NCBI GenBank assembly: GCA_910577255.1
Contig: CAJTMH010000004.1
Span: 248,001 to 312,000, forward strand
Source: an uncultured Duncaniella sp.
Lineage (GTDB): Bacteria > Bacteroidota > Bacteroidia > Bacteroidales > Muribaculaceae
Length of the DNA stretch: 64,000 nt
Reading direction: 5' to 3'
Every line of letters begins with the position of its first letter. The first letter of the stretch is position 1. The position numbers and the translations under genes were made by a program. This document shows, in pieces, positions 51,684-60,925 of this stretch. The notes beneath the pieces were generated by a model. The model saw only the letters and a program-made list of their open reading frames with translations, did not search any database and was not told the origin of the DNA.

Positions 51684-51722
51684 AAGATTGTTAAACGGAG
51701 CGATTAATTGGCACATAATTAG

Positions 51723-51730
51723 TAATTTTG
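51723..51730 (+). promoter_or_regulatory. Possible -7 element of coaX
   Basis: TAATTTTG, 17 bases before ATG 51748; no TTG at a fitting distance. Confidence 0.4.
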
Positions 51731-51747
51731 CCCCGATAAATCACGCT

Positions 51748-52485
51748 ATGGCGCAATACCTCACAATCGACCAAGGCAACACCGAAGCAAAAATCTCGCT
51801 TTGGGAGGACACGGAGCTCGTCGACACAGTCCTCGAGCCCAACCTCACACCATCCAAAGTAAGCGATTTCGTGGCCGGACGTCGGCTTGACGGTGCCATC
51901 TACTGCTCTGTGGTCCAGAACAACGGCCCGGTCATCAACCGCCTCAGTCACCTTTCAAGGTGTGTCTACCGCCTTTCCCCTTCCACCCCTCTCCCAATCA
52001 CCATCGACTATGCCACACCGCGCACCCTCGGAAGCGACCGCGTCGCCGCAGCCGTGGGAGCCTGGAGCGACTTCAAAGGAAAACCTATCCTGGTGGTCGA
52101 CGCCGGCACAGCTGTCACCTATGACTATGTCGACCCGCAGGGGACGTTCCGCGGCGGAAACATCGCCCCGGGAATCACTATGGAGCTCAAGGCCCTCAAC
52201 CACTACACGGCCCGACTCCCGCTCGTGCCATTCCCGGAAAACATGGCCTCCCTGCGCGACTCCCTCATGGGGCGCTACACAGCCGAAGCCATCGCTCTCG
52301 GAGCAGTCTACAGCGTCGTGGCATCAATCGGATATTACAGGAGCCGGCTCCCCGAGGACACCGTCGTGGTGCTCGGAGGAGGTTGCGGCCATCATCTTGC
52401 ATCCCTTTGCGACTTCGAGGTACATGTGGACGAACACCTCGCCAGCAAAGGCCTTAACAGAATTTTGCTTTACAATGAAAATTAA
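51748..52485 (+). CDS. coaX: Type III pantothenate kinase
   Basis: 245-residue ASKHA-fold kinase that phosphorylates pantothenate in coenzyme A synthesis and, unlike type I, is not inhibited by CoA. It shows the phosphate loop YLTIDQGNTEAKISLW (near residues 4-19), TLGSDRVAAAVGAW, VVDAGTAVTYDYVD and GGNIAPGITMELKALNHYTA. The usual loop is DxGNT; here it is DQGNT. The start at 51748 gives the normal length. Its last codons overlap the start of the barrel protein gene by 11 bases, so both are co-translated. Confidence 0.93.
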   Translation: MAQYLTIDQGNTEAKISLWEDTELVDTVLEPNLTPSKVSDFVAGRRLDGAIYCSVVQNNGPVINRLSHLSRCVYRLSPSTPLPITIDYATPRTLGSDRVAAAVGAWSDFKGKPILVVDAGTAVTYDYVDPQGTFRGGNIAPGITMELKALNHYTARLPLVPFPENMASLRDSLMGRYTAEAIALGAVYSVVASIGYYRSRLPEDTVVVLGGGCGHHLASLCDFEVHVDEHLASKGLNRILLYNEN

Positions 52486-53716
52486 ACTATTCTTTGCGCT
52501 GGCTCTGCTGGCCTCATCTTTCGCCGGCCTATCGGCGCAGAACCAGACAAGCCCGTACTCTAAATTCGGCTATGGCATACTCGGCGACAACGCCACCTCG
52601 GCACAGAGGCAGATGGGTGGAGTGGGCTACGCCATGCGCTCTGGCCGTCAGGTCAACGTCATGAACCCCGCTGCCTATGCCGCTACCGACTCGCTCACGT
52701 TCCTCTTCGACATGGGTGTGGACTACTCCATGTTCTGGCGCAAGGATGCCGGAGGCAGCGACCACGACAACGGCGGCGGCCTCGACTACATCACAATGCA
52801 GTTTCCGGTGACCAAATACATCGGCGTGAGCGCCGGCCTCCTCCCGTACTCATCCGTAGGCTACGCTTTCGGCACCGACATCACCAACGGCGAGACAACC
52901 CATCAGGGCACCGGCGGTCTCAACCAGCTCTACCTCGGAGCAGGTATCACCCCATTCAAGAACTTCTCGGTGGGCTTCAATGTCTCATACCTCTTCGGTG
53001 AAATCTACAACGACGTCTACGCCTCGTCAGATGTCAACACCGCCATCTTCGAGCAGATACTCGAGGTCAAGGACTATCACCTGCAGTTCGGCGCACAGTA
53101 CTCGGTCAACATCGGCCGCCGCAACACCGTGACACTCGGTGTCACATACTCACCCGCCAAGACCCTCCTCGGCAAGACCTATCTCCTCAAATACCTCCAG
53201 CTCAGCAGCTCATCGGCTGTGAACGTCGACACCATAGGCTACACTGACCTCAAGGGCAACTTCTCGCTCCCCGACACCTGGGGCGTGGGCCTCTCCTACG
53301 ACTGGAACTCACAGTTCCAGGCCGAGGTCGATGTCACCTACCAGCCTTGGTCGAAGGTAAAGTACCGCCAGATGGAAAACTTCAGCGGCGCGAAATTTGA
53401 CGACCGCTGGCGCATCGCTGCCGGTTTCAGCTACATGCCCGACCCTCGTGGCAGCTACCTCAAGCGCGTCACCTACCGTGCCGGCGGTTTCTACAACCGT
53501 GACTACGTGATGGTCGAGAACAACCACGTGCGTGACTACGGCGTGTCGGTCGGCTTAGGACTCCCGGCCATATCATCCAAGACGATGATCAACCTCGGTT
53601 TTGAATACCACAACCGTCAAGCCACACCCGATCCACTCCTTCGTGAGAAGTACTTCAACGTGACCCTCGGCATCAACTTCAACCAGCTCTGGTTCTTCCA
53701 GAACAAACTCCGCTGA
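52475..53716 (+). CDS. Outer-membrane beta-barrel protein
   Basis: 413 residues. Signal peptide MKIKLFFALALLASSFAGLS, cut near AQN. The rest alternates polar and aromatic beta strands and ends with a C-terminal strand (NQLWFFQNKLR), as outer-membrane barrels do. NQTSPYSKFGYGILGDN at the N-terminus and repeated GVGLSYDWNSQFQAEVD-type strands are like FadL-type or other transport barrels, but no specific substrate is evident. The reading frame is open far upstream within coaX; ATG 52475 is chosen for the signal peptide. It sits between coaX and lptC, overlapping both. Confidence 0.8.
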   Translation: MKIKLFFALALLASSFAGLSAQNQTSPYSKFGYGILGDNATSAQRQMGGVGYAMRSGRQVNVMNPAAYAATDSLTFLFDMGVDYSMFWRKDAGGSDHDNGGGLDYITMQFPVTKYIGVSAGLLPYSSVGYAFGTDITNGETTHQGTGGLNQLYLGAGITPFKNFSVGFNVSYLFGEIYNDVYASSDVNTAIFEQILEVKDYHLQFGAQYSVNIGRRNTVTLGVTYSPAKTLLGKTYLLKYLQLSSSSAVNVDTIGYTDLKGNFSLPDTWGVGLSYDWNSQFQAEVDVTYQPWSKVKYRQMENFSGAKFDDRWRIAAGFSYMPDPRGSYLKRVTYRAGGFYNRDYVMVENNHVRDYGVSVGLGLPAISSKTMINLGFEYHNRQATPDPLLREKYFNVTLGINFNQLWFFQNKLR

Positions 53717-54498
53717 TGCAGCGTTCCAATTGTCGGTACACCAAACACGTCACCACCAACATGTCACACCGCCGATTGTCACCATCAGTCAATATGCGCC
53801 TGCTCCCTGCCGCGCTGATCACGCTCATGGTCATGGGCGCGACTCTGTCGGCATGTAAAGAGGACAACCCCGTGGCTGTGGCTGCCGTCGACTCCAACGA
53901 CGCGCCCACAATGCTCACCCGCGACGTGGAGACCCTGATCTCCGACTCCGGCGTCACACGATTCCGCATCGTGACACCGATATGGTATGTCTACGACGAA
54001 GTTGACGAACCATACTGGTATTTCCCCCAAGGGCTTCACCTCGACAAGTTCGACAACTTCTTCCGCCGCGATGCCTCGATAGTCACCGACACCGCCACCT
54101 ATTTTAAAAACAAGCAGCTCTGGCGGCTCGACGGAAACGTCAACATCACCAATGTGGTGGGCGAGAAATTCCTCACCAACCAGCTCTTCTGGGACCAACG
54201 CCAACGCAAACTCTATTCCGACTCCTTCATCCACATCGAGCGCCCCGACGAGGTGCTCGAAGGCTACGGCTTCGACTCCAACGAGCAACTCACGCGCTAC
54301 AACATACGCAACGTCTCGGGCATATTCCCAGCCAACAGCTTCCGCAAGGACTCACCGCAGGCCTCCTCAGCCCCTGACGCGGAGATGGATGCTGACCAGT
54401 CAGAGGCCCCCGACTCCGCAGCCGGGGTCAACACCATCCGCCGCGCACCGTCGCGCCCATCCTCGGCTCCTCAGCGTGAGGCAATGCGCGAATCTTAA
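53716..54498 (+). CDS. lptC: LPS export periplasmic protein LptC
   Basis: 260-residue bitopic or lipid-anchored LptC, part of the LptBFGC complex that hands lipopolysaccharide to LptA. The hydrophobic segment RLLPAALITLMVMGATLSAC (about 28-47) ends in a possible lipobox Cys. The LptC beta-jellyroll follows, with WYVYDEVDEPYWYFPQGLHL, GNVNITNVVGEKFLTNQLFW and DEVLEGYGFDSNEQL. The last 40 residues are Ser/Pro/Ala-rich. Starts at 53716 (one-base overlap with the barrel gene stop, TGATG), 53761 or 53794 are all possible; the last gives the shortest signal region. Confidence 0.85.
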   Translation: MQRSNCRYTKHVTTNMSHRRLSPSVNMRLLPAALITLMVMGATLSACKEDNPVAVAAVDSNDAPTMLTRDVETLISDSGVTRFRIVTPIWYVYDEVDEPYWYFPQGLHLDKFDNFFRRDASIVTDTATYFKNKQLWRLDGNVNITNVVGEKFLTNQLFWDQRQRKLYSDSFIHIERPDEVLEGYGFDSNEQLTRYNIRNVSGIFPANSFRKDSPQASSAPDAEMDADQSEAPDSAAGVNTIRRAPSRPSSAPQREAMRES

Positions 54499-54544
54499 CC
54501 CACCATCCACCCAACACATCGCCATCAATTCCTAATCCACACCT

Positions 54545-55843
54545 ATGGACATCACCGCCTGGCTCATCCTGGCCATAGTTTCCCTGATATTCTCGGCCCT
54601 CTTCTCGGGAGTCGAGATTGCCTACATCACAGCCGACCGCGTCCGCATCGGGCTTGACTCAAGCCGAGGCGGATTCCTCAACAACATCATCAGCCGATAC
54701 TACGCTCATCAGGAATTCTTCATCTCTACAATCCTCGTGGGCAACAACATCATGCTCGTAATCTACGGCATGGGGGCAGCCGCCCTCCTCGAACCCTGGA
54801 TCGCTCAACACATTTCATCCAACCAGGCTGTCATCCTCCTCCTGCAGACACTCATATCCACCCTCGTCATCCTCTTCACCGGCGAATTCCTCCCTAAATC
54901 CATATTCCGCATCAACCCCAACACATCGCTCAAGGTATTCGCCATCCCGGTATTCTTCTTCTATCTCATCCTCTACCCCATATCCTGGTTCACCTCATGG
55001 CTCTCCAAAGTGCTCATGAAGATGGTGGGCATCAAAGCCGAGGACACACGCCTTGGAGTCCTCTCAATCAACGAACTCAACGACTATCTCGAGACCAAAA
55101 TCGATGACCTCGAGAATCCCCAGGAGGTCGAAGTGGAAAACGAGGTTAAAATCTTCCATAACGCCCTCGACTTCTCGAAGACCCAGCTCCGCGACTGCAT
55201 GGCTCCGCGCAACGAACTCGTGGCAGTCGACATCGACGACACCACACGCGAGCAGCTGTCAGAGCTCTTCACATCATCGGGACGCAGCAAAATCCTCGTC
55301 TACCACGACGATATCGACAACGTCGTGGGCTACGTACACGTCTCCGAGCTCTTTGACCCGAAAAGCGACTGGAAGGAACACATCAAAGAGGTGCTCTACG
55401 CTCCCGAAACCCTTCTCGCCAACACCATGATGCGCCGACTCCTCAGCGAGAAACGCTCCATGGCCGTGGTGGTCGACGAATTCGGCGGCACAGCAGGACT
55501 CGTAACCCTTGAGGATCTCGTGGAGGAAATCTTCGGCGACATCCAGGACGAACATGACAAAAACGGCATCACAGCCACCGAAGTCTCACCCGGTGTATAT
55601 GAATTTTCAGGCCGAATCGAAGTCCGCACTCTTCGCGACGACTTCCGTCTCGACATCCCCGAGGACGACGAATATCAGACCCTCGCAGGCTACATCATCC
55701 ACGAGACCGGCAATCTTCCATCCCAGGACGAGACAGTGGTTATCGACGACCTTTCATTCACCATCAAGAGCCGTTCCGCCACACGCCTCGACCTTATCCG
55801 TGTGGAGGCCGCTCCTGAGCAGGAAACAGAGAAAGCCGACTGA
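54545..55843 (+). CDS. HlyC/CorC family CNNM-type membrane protein
   Basis: 432 residues. An N-terminal DUF21/CNNM membrane domain (about 1-150, four hydrophobic stretches, with FSGVEIAYITADRVRI and FTGEFLPKSIFRINP) is followed by a pair of CBS domains (about 205-335, MAPRNELVAVD and MAVVVDEFGGTAGLVTLEDL with EEIFGDIQDE) and a CorC_HlyC domain at the C-terminus (SGRIEVRTLRDDF). The family includes Mg/Co efflux helpers and the Bacteroidetes GldE-like proteins; transport of Mg2+ is inferred. It starts 47 bases after lptC on the same strand. Confidence 0.92.
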   Translation: MDITAWLILAIVSLIFSALFSGVEIAYITADRVRIGLDSSRGGFLNNIISRYYAHQEFFISTILVGNNIMLVIYGMGAAALLEPWIAQHISSNQAVILLLQTLISTLVILFTGEFLPKSIFRINPNTSLKVFAIPVFFFYLILYPISWFTSWLSKVLMKMVGIKAEDTRLGVLSINELNDYLETKIDDLENPQEVEVENEVKIFHNALDFSKTQLRDCMAPRNELVAVDIDDTTREQLSELFTSSGRSKILVYHDDIDNVVGYVHVSELFDPKSDWKEHIKEVLYAPETLLANTMMRRLLSEKRSMAVVVDEFGGTAGLVTLEDLVEEIFGDIQDEHDKNGITATEVSPGVYEFSGRIEVRTLRDDFRLDIPEDDEYQTLAGYIIHETGNLPSQDETVVIDDLSFTIKSRSATRLDLIRVEAAPEQETEKAD

Positions 55844-56005
55844 CCGCCCGGACACACCTTACCCCCATTCTTCCACATCATATAGCCGTATCGCGCTTTT
55901 TCCGCACTGTTTTCACACACATATCACACCGCATTCCGCAAAACAAACGAGTCACCTCTCCACACCTATATATATAATATATATGGTGCAACCATACACC
56001 AAACA

Positions 56006-56042
56006 AAGCGTGTCAACCACCCATCGGGGGATTGACACGCTT
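56006..56042. terminator. Bidirectional terminator between CorC-like gene and phoH
   Basis: Perfect 11-bp arms (56006-56016 / 56032-56042), 15-base loop, between convergent genes. Confidence 0.75.
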
Positions 56043-56105
56043 CCTTTATCTTATATCGCGTTGTTACCTTCGCTCGAGGCCGCCCGGAACGGTCAGGCCT
56101 CCGAT

Positions 56106-57089
56106 TCACTCCTGAGCCTCCGGTGACGGCTCCTCCTCCTTGCGCATCTTCTGCTCCTCGTCAAAGTGCTCGTAAGCCTCCACGATGCGTTGCACAAGCG
56201 AGTGGCGCACTATATCCTTCTTGCCGAACTCCACGCGCCCGATTCCCGGGACATCCTTAAGCACCCTCAGGGCCTGTATGAGGCCCGATGACACGGTGCG
56301 CGGCAGGTCAATCTGCGTGGCGTCGCCGGTGATTATCATCTTGGCATTCATGCCCAGACGTGTCAGGAACATCTTGATCTGATGCACGGTGGTGTTCTGC
56401 GCCTCGTCCAGCACTATAACGGCATCGTTAAGCGTGCGGCCACGCATAAAAGCCAGAGGAGCTATCTGTATCACATTAGTCTCCATATACTCCTTCAGCT
56501 TCACAGCCGGCACCATATCCTCAAGCGCGTCATAGAGTGGCTGCAGATAAGGGTCGATTTTATCCTTCATGTCACCGGGCAGGAACCCCAGCTTCTCGCC
56601 GGCCTCCACAGCCGGGCGCGACAGGATTATCTTGCGCACCTCGCGGTTTTTGAGAGCCCTGACAGCCAAAGCTATCGCCACGTAGGTCTTTCCGGTGCCA
56701 GCAGGTCCAAGCGCAAACGTCAGGTCATTATCGTGAAAAGCCTTCACCAGCAACTCCTGATTCTTATTTCGGGCGCTGATAGGCTTACCGTTCACACCAT
56801 ATATTATTACATCATCGCGTTTAGGCTCGGTGGGCGATTTACCCTTTACGATGTCGAGTATCACATCCTCCGTGAGCTTATTGAACTTGATGCAGTACTC
56901 CTCAAGCTCCTTGATACGCTTTTCGAACTCAGCCGTCTCGGCATCGTCACCTATAACCTTTATGACCGAACCTCGCGCCGCCATGCGCAACTTCGGGAAA
57001 AGATTGCGTATGAGGTGCATATTTGAATTGTTGACACCGTAGAAACTCACCGGATCCACGTTGTCGATTATAACGATGCGTTCAATCAT
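56106..57089 (-). CDS. phoH: PhoH family ATPase
   Basis: 327-residue PhoH/PhoL-type protein, a P-loop ATPase linked to RNA turnover; its exact role is not settled. An N-terminal small domain (about 1-95, with GVNNSNMHLIRNLFPKLRM) precedes the ATPase: Walker A FALGPAGTGKTYVAIALA (near 130), AGEKLGFLPGDMKDKIDPYL, Walker B DAVIVLDEAQN and MIITGDATQIDLP. Length is as usual. A DUF6048 gene ends 43 bases upstream on the same strand. Confidence 0.93.
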   Translation of the reverse strand: MIERIVIIDNVDPVSFYGVNNSNMHLIRNLFPKLRMAARGSVIKVIGDDAETAEFEKRIKELEEYCIKFNKLTEDVILDIVKGKSPTEPKRDDVIIYGVNGKPISARNKNQELLVKAFHDNDLTFALGPAGTGKTYVAIALAVRALKNREVRKIILSRPAVEAGEKLGFLPGDMKDKIDPYLQPLYDALEDMVPAVKLKEYMETNVIQIAPLAFMRGRTLNDAVIVLDEAQNTTVHQIKMFLTRLGMNAKMIITGDATQIDLPRTVSSGLIQALRVLKDVPGIGRVEFGKKDIVRHSLVQRIVEAYEHFDEEQKMRKEEEPSPEAQE

Positions 57090-57132
57090 GAATTTAATTT
57101 ACAAGATGTTTAAAATAGTGAATTCTCCTTAC

Positions 57133-58026
57133 TTATTCAACCTCCTGTCCTCGCTTTTTGTTTAGCGGGATGGTGTACATAAGTGAGAAATTTCCGGTAA
57201 TCGAACCGTTTCGCTTGCCGTAGCCGGGTATATACATCGGCTGTCCGTAAGGATTCTTCGTCTCATGCAGTATGGAATGATACACTATCGTCCACCCCAT
57301 CGAGAACCCTTTCACTATCTTCACCTTGATACCGAGAGTCACCTCCAGGTAGCCCGCGGTCGACTTCTGGTCGGTCAGAGCGAAATGCGACGGCTCATTC
57401 CAGTACCCCTCGTCTACAGTCACATCCTCAAGGCTCCACTTATAGCTTGTGAAACCATAGCGCAGACCCATCTGCAACCTGTAGTCGGGATTGGAATTAT
57501 AAAGGAAATTATACGACGCGCCAATCTTGAAATAGGGCGACAGCGGGGTCTTGAACCTGAAATTCTGATCGCTCGGGGCATCATCACAGTTGCCTAAGCC
57601 GGCAGCTATGAACGGAAAATACCTGTTGTGCATACTCAGTTCCGCCCACACATCAGCCAGTCCGTATTTCTGACCGAAAGCCCTCATGGCAGGATCCCAG
57701 ATATTAAGTCCGGCCACCACCTCGTGAAGCAGCGGAAACTCCATCTTTGGAGGAGCCTTCAGAAGTGTCGAGTCGACATACTCCTTACCGGTCACCGTGT
57801 CCACCAGCAGCACATTGCCGTCGGCGTCAAGGCGCTCGGCCAGGCGGCTCTTGTCAAACTCCTCTGCCTTGGGTTTCGGGGCCGACACACCCGGTTCAAG
57901 CGGAGTCACCGGAGTCACCCTTCGCTGCCCGGAAGCCGACAGACAGGTAAGCATCACTATGGCGGCCACCAAAGTCGCCAGCCACCCGCCCCGCGGGCAT
58001 CGTCCGGCCTCACTTCTCCACCACAT
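57133..58026 (-). CDS. DUF6048 family outer-membrane-like protein
   Basis: 297 residues with a membrane/signal segment (LATLVAAIVMLTCLSASG, about 15-32) and then a beta-rich chain. Repeated aromatic strands such as GASYNFLYNSNPDYRLQMGL and GFSMGWTIVYHS suggest an outer-membrane barrel of about eight to ten strands. It resembles the DUF6048 family, normally encoded next to a DUF6452 gene in Bacteroidales, which is the case here. The start lies within the upstream gene (17-base overlap), so coupling is likely; a later start is possible. Function unknown. Confidence 0.75.
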   Translation of the reverse strand: MWWRSEAGRCPRGGWLATLVAAIVMLTCLSASGQRRVTPVTPLEPGVSAPKPKAEEFDKSRLAERLDADGNVLLVDTVTGKEYVDSTLLKAPPKMEFPLLHEVVAGLNIWDPAMRAFGQKYGLADVWAELSMHNRYFPFIAAGLGNCDDAPSDQNFRFKTPLSPYFKIGASYNFLYNSNPDYRLQMGLRYGFTSYKWSLEDVTVDEGYWNEPSHFALTDQKSTAGYLEVTLGIKVKIVKGFSMGWTIVYHSILHETKNPYGQPMYIPGYGKRNGSITGNFSLMYTIPLNKKRGQEVE

Positions 58027-58555
58027 AAGCCTTCTGGTTTTGTCGCTCCTCCCCGTTTGGCGTAGTTGAGGTGCGGAAATAAATCTTAATCGACTCCCGG
58101 TCTATGTTGGTGATGAGCGAGTCAGTCACCGCCACCGAGTCGATGAGATGCGTCGTGTAGCTGAACCGTGTGATGAGATAATGATACATCGCTCCGCATT
58201 CCTCCGACGCGAAATAGGGACGCGCCTCGTAGTCAAATGTCAGCGTGTCGTTAAGCTCTGGAAAATTCAGACTGGCCTGGCGATACTCCACATAGAAGCT
58301 CGTCGAGCTCTTCGAGGCCCTGAACGGCAGATAGGTCTGCGACGCGCTCGTGGACGGCGACACCAGCAGCGAATCATTGGGCGCGCCCACGCCACCTATC
58401 GCCAGCGAGTCCACCGAGATGGCCTGGCCGGTCTGCATGGAATAGAATCCCGCCAGAGGCACCGAATTCTGATTCTCAGTACACCCTGTGGCGCTGCAGC
58501 TCCATGCCACATAAGCGGTCGCCGCAACCAGGGCTATATGCAATAAAAGTTTCAA
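58010..58555 (-). CDS. DUF6452 family lipoprotein-like protein
   Basis: 181 residues. The N-terminus MKLLLHIALVAATAYVAWSC shows a signal segment ending in Ser-Cys (residue 20), so a lipoprotein is likely. Then comes C-T-E-N near 25 (SATGCTENQNSVPLAGFY), as typical of DUF6452, and a beta-rich body with DYEARPYFASEECGAMYHYL. Three more Cys positions may form a disulfide. It is paired with the DUF6048 barrel, suggesting an outer-membrane complex of unknown role. Confidence 0.78.
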   Translation of the reverse strand: MKLLLHIALVAATAYVAWSCSATGCTENQNSVPLAGFYSMQTGQAISVDSLAIGGVGAPNDSLLVSPSTSASQTYLPFRASKSSTSFYVEYRQASLNFPELNDTLTFDYEARPYFASEECGAMYHYLITRFSYTTHLIDSVAVTDSLITNIDRESIKIYFRTSTTPNGEERQNQKAYVVEK

Positions 58556-58624
58556 AACAGCGTAAATAATTATTTTTTATATATCCTCGCGGCGTCAGTC
58601 ATGACGCAGCATGCCGGGAGATGC

Positions 58625-59161
58625 TCACAGCTTTCCCCACTTCACAATCTCCGACAGCTCCTTGCGCTTCTTGGCAGGAATCTCAGTCCCCTCGGCCGGA
58701 TAGCCCACAGGGATTATCGCCACAGGCTCCACATCGGCCGGCAAGTTGAAAGCCACCCTTATCACCTCGGGATCGAAATTACACACCCAGCAGGTGGCCA
58801 GGTCCATCGACGTGGCACCCAGGCACAGATGCTCCACGGCTATCGACACATCCACATCCGTGTGGTCCTTTCCGTCACATCCCCGGTGCCAAGCCTCCGA
58901 GTGGAGGCCGCATGCCACTATGAACTCCGGCGCGCTCTTGATCCACTCGCGGGGATAGCTCTTCACCACGGCCTCGCGGAGCTCATCCGAGTCAGCCACC
59001 AGGAAAAGCCACGGCTGCCGGTTGCAGGCCGAGGGCGCAAGCCGGGCTATGTCGAGCACGGCAAGCAGCGTGTCACGCTCCACGGCGCGGTCCGAGTATG
59101 ACCGGCACGAGAATCTCTCGCGGGCCAGATTATAAAGTTGAGGATAAGCATTATTCTGCAT
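58625..59161 (-). CDS. Nitroreductase family protein
   Basis: 178-residue FMN-dependent oxidoreductase of the nitroreductase family. It shows the FMN-binding RFSCRSYSDRAVERD (near 16-30), LAPSACNRQPWLFLVADSD and the C-terminal DVEPVAIIPVGYPAE. It is a short member, about as long as other nitroreductase-like proteins in Bacteroidetes, and lacks any signal peptide. Substrate unknown: nitroaromatics, quinones or flavin. No clear promoter, and it stands apart from both neighbours. Confidence 0.88.
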   Translation of the reverse strand: MQNNAYPQLYNLARERFSCRSYSDRAVERDTLLAVLDIARLAPSACNRQPWLFLVADSDELREAVVKSYPREWIKSAPEFIVACGLHSEAWHRGCDGKDHTDVDVSIAVEHLCLGATSMDLATCWVCNFDPEVIRVAFNLPADVEPVAIIPVGYPAEGTEIPAKKRKELSEIVKWGKL

Positions 59162-59269
59162 CGCTCTGTCTTCGTTTTATAGTCAGTTAGTTAAACAGTT
59201 TATTTTAACCATTGTTTAGTCATTCTTAACGGTCGGCCACATCCCTCGGGACGCAGCGGCGCATTCAGC

Positions 59270-60220
59270 TCATATCGTCTCCTTGATCTCATAATGGTTG
59301 CGCGACGGAGAGTTGCGCACTATGAGCTCACCGATGAAACCTGTCAGGAACAACATCGTGCCCAGCAGCATCATAGTCAGAGCGAGATAGAAATAAGGCG
59401 AGTCAGTGACAAGGATATAAGGCTGCCCGCTGTACATCTGATAGAGCTTACCGAAACCAACCACCATCACCGATATGAAACCGATGATAAACATCAGCGA
59501 TCCGAGCAACCCGAAGAAGTGCATGGGCTTCGCGCCGAACTTGCCGGTGAACCACAGCGTCGCCAGGTCAAGATAACCGTTCACAAAACGGTCCAGCCCG
59601 AACTTCGTCGACCCGTACTTGCGGGCCTGATGCTTCACCACCTTCTCGCCGATGCGGGTGAACCCCGCGTTCTTCGCCAGGTAAGGGATGTAACGGTGCA
59701 TGTCGCCATACACCTCTATATGTTTCACCACCTCATGGCGGTAAGCCTTGAGGCCGCAGTTGAAGTCATGCAGATTCTTTATGCCGCTCACGCGCCGGGC
59801 GGTGGCATTGAACAGCTTCGTAGGGATAGTCTTCGACAGAGGGTCATAACGCTTCTGCTTCCACCCCGACACCAGGTCATAACCGTCGCGCACCACCATG
59901 CGGTAGAGCTCCGGGATTTCGTCGGGCGAGTCCTGCAGGTCAGCGTCCATGGTGATCACAACATCCCCCTGCGCCTCCTTGAAACCGGTGTTGAGAGCCG
60001 GCGACTTGCCGTAATTGCGTCTGAACGACACCCCTTTGACCGAAGGATACTCCTTGGCCAGGCCAGATATCACCTTCCACGAGTCGTCGGTGCTTCCGTC
60101 GTCCACAAAGATGACCTCATACGAAAAATCATGCTCCTTCATCACACGCGCTATCCATGCCGTGAGTTCAGGCAGCGACTCGGCCTCGTTATAGAGAGGA
60201 ACGACTACTGATATATCCAT
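59270..60220 (-). CDS. GT2 glycosyltransferase with C-terminal membrane helices
   Basis: 316-residue glycosyltransferase of the GtrB/ArnC/Dpm1-like type, attaching a sugar to a polyprenyl phosphate at the inner membrane. The GT-A domain (about 1-220) has VVVPLYNEAESLPEL, FVDDGSTDDSW, MDADLQDSPDEIPELYRM (catalytic DAD) and KHQARKYGSTKFGLDRF. Two membrane helices (about 232-256 and 268-290) follow. The sugar (glucose, mannose or an amino sugar) is not determined. It is co-transcribed with the DUF4199 gene upstream, a common pairing. Confidence 0.92.
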   Translation of the reverse strand: MDISVVVPLYNEAESLPELTAWIARVMKEHDFSYEVIFVDDGSTDDSWKVISGLAKEYPSVKGVSFRRNYGKSPALNTGFKEAQGDVVITMDADLQDSPDEIPELYRMVVRDGYDLVSGWKQKRYDPLSKTIPTKLFNATARRVSGIKNLHDFNCGLKAYRHEVVKHIEVYGDMHRYIPYLAKNAGFTRIGEKVVKHQARKYGSTKFGLDRFVNGYLDLATLWFTGKFGAKPMHFFGLLGSLMFIIGFISVMVVGFGKLYQMYSGQPYILVTDSPYFYLALTMMLLGTMLFLTGFIGELIVRNSPSRNHYEIKETI

Positions 60221-60278
60221 TGTGCTTAATTATATTTCGTTTTTCCAACTGTGATGACAACAGGCCCCGGCAAGCTCC

Positions 60279-60821
60279 TCACTTGTCAAGAAACCGCCTC
60301 AGGGCCACGCGGCGTCTCAGCGTCATCACACCGCTGATGGCCATCGAGAGCAGCGACCCAGTCACTATCGAAGTCATTATTATCTCGGTCACTATGGCTA
60401 TGGGCGAGGGGATGAAATTTGCCTCGATCATCTTCCCGGCCATCTCGCCGGCCTCGGCCACGAAACCACCGTCGGCCTTCGAGCCAAGCTCCGCAAGCCC
60501 TTCGAGCTGCTTCAGCACATAGTCAGGCTCCACCCACTTCATGTAGACCACGAGCAGCGCACCGGCTATGATGGTCCCGCAGAAAAATATCACCACACCC
60601 TGCATCCAGAGCATCGGGAAAGTGGCATACTCCTTCAGCGCCGCCTCAAACCTGCGCATGAACACAAAGATGACCACCGGCACACACACCATCATCCCTA
60701 ACGACAACAGTGAGAGCACCGGAAGCCCGGCCGAATATATCGAGGTGAAAAACATCACCGACAGATACAGGCCGAATATAAAGCCGTCGTCGGCACCGCG
60801 GCGGTAAGGCGATAACATCAT
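60279..60821 (-). CDS. DUF4199 domain-containing membrane protein
   Basis: 180-residue membrane protein with four hydrophobic segments (about 13-30, 36-53, 72-97, 133-158) and the DUF4199 signature: GADDGFIFGLYL near the N-terminus and an acidic WVEPDYVLKQLEGLAEL loop. Function unknown; in Bacteroidetes it usually precedes a Dpm1-like transferase as it does here, so it may help lipid-linked sugar handling. The promoter (60874-60904) is interlocked with the lptE promoter. Confidence 0.85.
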   Translation of the reverse strand: MMLSPYRRGADDGFIFGLYLSVMFFTSIYSAGLPVLSLLSLGMMVCVPVVIFVFMRRFEAALKEYATFPMLWMQGVVIFFCGTIIAGALLVVYMKWVEPDYVLKQLEGLAELGSKADGGFVAEAGEMAGKMIEANFIPSPIAIVTEIIMTSIVTGSLLSMAISGVMTLRRRVALRRFLDK

Positions 60822-60873
60822 GGGCTATCCGATTAATTTCTCCGCAGCCCCCGGGAGAGCCACTTACGAAATG

Positions 60874-60904
60874 CAAAGTTATACATTTTTTGGCAGTTAA
60901 TCAA
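60874..60904 (-). promoter_or_regulatory. Promoter of the DUF4199-GT2 operon
   Basis: Minus strand: TTG 60904-60902, a 20-base spacer, TAACTTTG 60881-60874. Its -33 box lies in the spacer of the lptE promoter. Confidence 0.7.
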
Positions 60905-60920
60905 GAAAGTTGTAACTTTG
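60890..60920 (+). promoter_or_regulatory. Promoter of lptE, leaderless layout
   Basis: TTG 60890-60892, a 20-base spacer, TAACTTTG 60913-60920, then 5 bases to ATG 60926. Overlaps the divergent promoter. Confidence 0.7.
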
Positions 60921-60925
60921 TGGTA

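Noticed and set aside
51887..52474. Upstream extension of the barrel protein frame through coaX
   Set aside because: The segment is Thr/Ser/Pro-rich out-of-frame coaX; the signal peptide at 52475 marks the real start.
59294..60211. 305-codon open frame opposite the GT2 gene
   Set aside because: Antisense to a well-conserved glycosyltransferase; Arg/His-rich with no start-site or promoter support.
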